Below are positions 61,433 through 64,000 of a stretch of DNA of 64,000 nucleotides, piece by piece. Every line of letters begins with the position of its first letter. The first letter of the stretch is position 1. The DNA is from Stutzerimonas stutzeri (GTDB lineage: Bacteria; Pseudomonadota; Gammaproteobacteria; Pseudomonadales; Pseudomonadaceae), in contig DDKB01000023.1 in assembly GCA_002339675.1 (NCBI GenBank), positions 62,001 to 126,000 on the forward strand. Direction: 5' to 3'. A model generated the notes under the pieces. The model ran no database searches. It had not been told where the DNA came from and saw only the letters and a program-made list of their open reading frames with translations. The position numbers were made by a program, and so were the translations under genes.

Positions 61433-62728
61433 TCAGATGATGTTGGCGTAGTCGGCCTCGATCCGATCCAGGCTCAGGTGATTGAGGAAGTTGGAGAAGC
61501 ACATCCAGGCCGACAGCGCGTTGAGGTCCTGGAATTGCTGCGGCAAGTACTTGGGCGGCACCACCATGCCCTCCTCGACCAGCTGGCGCAGGGTACGCAT
61601 GTCTTCCAGCGTGGTCTTGCCGCAGAACAGCAGCGGGATCTGTTCCAGCTTGCCCTTGCGTACGGCCAGCTGGATGTAGTTGTAGACCATGATGAAGCCC
61701 TTCAGGTAGGACAGGTCCTTGGTGAAGGGCAGCCCACCGGGCAGCGAGCCGCGGAAGACCCGGCTGGCGTTGCTGTAGCACTCGTCCTCGGCATAGCCCT
61801 CGTCGCGGAAGAAGGCGTAGACGTCGAGGAAGTCCGCGCCCTCCTCGGCCATGTGGATGGCCCGGGTGCGGTTGGTGAGCTTGCGCAGGCGCGTCGGGTA
61901 GGAGGCGAAGGCGATCACCTCCATGAGGATCGCCAGGCCTTCCTGGGTCACAGTCGAGGATGGCGGGCCCTTGGCCAGGAAGGTGCAGATCGGCTGGTTC
62001 TGGCCATTGAGCGTGGTGCCGACGTGCACCAGTCCCTCGTGGACCTCCAGCGCCCGCACGTCACGCTCGTTGAACAGCGCGTCGCTGCGGATCTTGATGT
62101 AGTCGGCGCCGGCCGCGGCGTCGGCGAGAATGCCGTCGGACTCGAACACCCGGATCACGCCCTCGCCTTCACCGAACACCAGGTCCAGCCGGCGTTGCAG
62201 CATGTCCACCGCCTGCGGTGCGTTGAGGGTCTTGGCTTCGTCCTTCAGATCGCCGCGGTCGGCAATGTTGTTCAGGTAGTCGGAGAGCATCAGCCCAAGA
62301 TCGGCGAGCGTCGGGTCACCCGCATGGAAGGCATCGGACGCCGCGCCGTAGAGCTCCTGGGAAATCAACCCAAAGTCGGCGGTGCCGCGCGCTTCGAGCA
62401 TGCGAATCACCATGCGGTATTCCTTGCACATACGCCGCATGATCTGCCCGACCGGATTGAACTGCCCCAGCTGGCGAGTGATATCACGCTCGATGTTCTG
62501 GAATTCTTCCTTCTTCGCGCTGGAATCGAAGGCCAGCGGACGGCCTTCGTAGTAGGCGCGATCGACCTTCGGCAACTCACGTCCGCCGCTGGCGAAGAAG
62601 CCCTGGCGGACGTTGTCGTCCCACTTCACCGCATCGAGCACCCGCACCGGGGTTTGCGCCTCGACGATGCGGTCGGACAGGCCGCGCACCGTGAGCTGGT
62701 ATTCGTCCAGGTTGTTACGGGAGTTCAT
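61433..62728 (-). CDS. DUF1704 / QEGLA-motif protein
   Basis: The 431-residue protein contains DVRALEVHEGLVHVGTTLNG and TVTQEGLAILMEV, the signatures of the flavohemoglobin-expression-modulating QEGLA family (DUF1704). The HEGLVH plus downstream QEGLA arrangement is a gluzincin-like HExxxH..E site, and eukaryotic relatives (MATCAP) are zinc tyrosine carboxypeptidases. A protease role here is inference. CGAGG lies 5 nt before the ATG. The start is fixed by the N terminus MNSRNNLDEYQL. Confidence 0.87.
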   Translation of the reverse strand: MNSRNNLDEYQLTVRGLSDRIVEAQTPVRVLDAVKWDDNVRQGFFASGGRELPKVDRAYYEGRPLAFDSSAKKEEFQNIERDITRQLGQFNPVGQIMRRMCKEYRMVIRMLEARGTADFGLISQELYGAASDAFHAGDPTLADLGLMLSDYLNNIADRGDLKDEAKTLNAPQAVDMLQRRLDLVFGEGEGVIRVFESDGILADAAAGADYIKIRSDALFNERDVRALEVHEGLVHVGTTLNGQNQPICTFLAKGPPSSTVTQEGLAILMEVIAFASYPTRLRKLTNRTRAIHMAEEGADFLDVYAFFRDEGYAEDECYSNASRVFRGSLPGGLPFTKDLSYLKGFIMVYNYIQLAVRKGKLEQIPLLFCGKTTLEDMRTLRQLVEEGMVVPPKYLPQQFQDLNALSAWMCFSNFLNHLSLDRIEADYANII

Positions 62729-62913
62729 CCAAACCTCGTCAGTGATGAGCCGTAGCCCTGAGCTTATACCTCAGCGGCCCCTCGCGATCCGTGCTCGGTT
62801 CGCGAATGGCGGCCTCGGGCCTGTCAGGATGTCGGCCGCCGAGGCGGGAACTGAACCGATCCTCATGACGAGCGGCACACCCGGCACTTGAGCCGGGCGG
62901 CGCTCAATAGTGA

Positions 62914-64000
62914 TCAGACCTCCGGACGCATGTGCGGAAACAGGATCACGTCGCGGATCGACGGCGAGTTGGTCAGCAACATCACCAGGCGGTCGATACC
63001 AATGCCTTCGCCCGCGGTCGGCGGCATGCCGTATTCCAGTGCGCGGACGAAGTCGGCATCGAAATGCATGGCTTCGTCATCGCCAGCGTCCTTGTCACGC
63101 ACCTGCGCATGGAAGCGCTCGGCCTGGTCTTCGGCGTCGTTCAACTCGGAATAGGCGTTGGCGATTTCACGGCCGCCGATGAACAGTTCGAAGCGGTCGG
63201 TGACGCTCGGGTCGTCGTCGCTGCGGCGTGCCAGCGGCGAAACCTCGAAGGGGTAACGGGTGATGAAGGTCGGCTGCTCCAGTTTGTGCTCGACCAGCTC
63301 CTCGAAAATCATCACCTGCAGTTTGCCCAGGCCTTCGAAGCCCAGCACTTTGGCGCCGGCTTTCTTGGCGATCGCACGCGCCTTGTCGATGTCGTTGAGA
63401 TCATCGGCACTGATCTCCGGGTTGAACTTGAGGATGGAGTCGAACACCGACAGCCGCGCGAAGGGTTCGCCGAAATGGAACACCTTGTCACCGTAGGGCA
63501 CGTCAGTGCTGCCCAGGACCAGCTGCGCCAGCTCGCGGAACAGCTCTTCGGTCAGGTCCATGTTGTCTTCGTAATCGGCGTAAGCCTGGTAGAACTCGAG
63601 CATGGTGAACTCGGGGTTATGCCGGGTCGAGACGCCTTCGTTACGGAAGTTGCGGTTGATCTCGAAGACGCGCTCGAAGCCACCGACCACCAGGCGCTTG
63701 AGGTAAAGCTCTGGCGCGATGCGCAGGAACATCGGCAGGTCCAGCGCGTTGTGGTGGGTTTCGAACGGCTTGGCTGCGGCACCGCCGGGAATGGTCTGCA
63801 GCATCGGCGTTTCGACTTCGAGGAAGTCACGCTCGTTGAGGAATTTGCGGATGTGCCCAATGACCTGGGAGCGCACGCGGAAGGTGTGGCGGGTTTCTTC
63901 GTTGACGATCAGGTCGACGTAACGCTGGCGGTAGCGCTGCTCGGTGTCGGTCAGGCCGTGGTGCTTGTCCGGCAGCGGGCGCAGCGACTTGGTCAGCAGG
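62914..64000 (-). CDS. lysS: Lysyl-tRNA synthetase (class II), 5' end outside the window
   Basis: The frame runs off the right edge; 362 codons are visible, from LLTKSLRPLPDKHHGLTDTE to the C terminus. The class II motifs are present: motif 2 NEGVSTRHNPEFTMLEFYQA and motif 3 GEGIGIDRLVMLLTNSPSIR. The GTG at 63876 is not a start because the frame and homology continue through it. It charges tRNA-Lys. The stop at 62914 lies 185 bp upstream of the QEGLA gene start. Confidence 0.96.
   Translation of the reverse strand, partial: LLTKSLRPLPDKHHGLTDTEQRYRQRYVDLIVNEETRHTFRVRSQVIGHIRKFLNERDFLEVETPMLQTIPGGAAAKPFETHHNALDLPMFLRIAPELYLKRLVVGGFERVFEINRNFRNEGVSTRHNPEFTMLEFYQAYADYEDNMDLTEELFRELAQLVLGSTDVPYGDKVFHFGEPFARLSVFDSILKFNPEISADDLNDIDKARAIAKKAGAKVLGFEGLGKLQVMIFEELVEHKLEQPTFITRYPFEVSPLARRSDDDPSVTDRFELFIGGREIANAYSELNDAEDQAERFHAQVRDKDAGDDEAMHFDADFVRALEYGMPPTAGEGIGIDRLVMLLTNSPSIRDVILFPHMRPEV

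Noticed and set aside
63876..63878. GTG as the lysS start
   Set aside because: The frame and clear LysRS sequence continue through it to the window edge.

Overview
The window is one contiguous piece of a high-G+C gammaproteobacterial chromosome, most likely a Pseudomonas of the stutzeri group (Stutzerimonas). The evidence is gene content and order: glpF-glpK-glpR-glpD, and a block tsaB / adk / ppc / small protein / DUF4398 lipoprotein / lptF-like OmpA lipoprotein that follows the P. aeruginosa PA3685-PA3693 order as I remember it. Pseudomonas-type REP elements fill several intergenic gaps. I saw no rRNA, tRNA, CRISPR array, prophage or intact insertion sequence.

Layout. 0-13 kb: the C-terminal end of a cyclic beta-glucan synthase (ndvB-like), rlhA (23S rRNA hydroxylation), a quinone-oxidoreductase-like enzyme, a periplasmic cyclohexadienyl dehydratase-like protein, a small RlpA-like lipoprotein, a soluble two-PAS chemoreceptor, sotB, and stress-type genes. 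13-18.7 kb: a Suv3-like helicase, an array of about five 120-bp REP-containing units, a DUF1810 protein and a membrane-anchored FMN glutamate-synthase-like enzyme. 18.7-24.2 kb: the glycerol regulon with candidate GlpR operators. 24.2-44.5 kb: housekeeping and envelope genes (ppiC, a PilJ-type chemoreceptor, a CAP-domain protein, a TauE-like transporter, MscS, an inositol phosphatase, hpf, rsmJ, a ZIP-like transporter, tsaB, adk, ppc, lptF-like) and a 28-residue membrane peptide gene.

44.7-62.7 kb is the accessory part. An AT-richer patch (about 46.4-47.96 kb) holds a periplasmic immunity-type gene and the C-terminal muramidase domain of a 779-residue two-enzyme peptidoglycan hydrolase. The hydrolase has M23-like, SH3, EF-hand and N-acetylmuramidase parts. 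It looks like an orphan effector-immunity pair whose toxic tip was exchanged. Next is an eight-gene minus-strand operon (57979 to 50054): PaaI-type thioesterase, ACAD11-type acyl-CoA dehydrogenase, SDR, APH-type kinase, SurE paralog, acyl-CoA ligase, class II aldolase and GhrA-like dehydrogenase. It is divergent from a TRAP transporter (dctP-dctQ-dctM). Kinase plus ACAD11-type dehydrogenase plus SDR plus ligase are the parts of the lva (levulinate/4-hydroxyvalerate) route and of eukaryotic ACAD10/11 4-hydroxyacid catabolism, so I infer uptake and CoA-dependent breakdown of a 4-hydroxy or 4-oxo acid. The window ends with a DUF1704/QEGLA protein and the 3' part of lysS.

All functional calls rest on reading the translated sequence and remembered family features. 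No database search was run.
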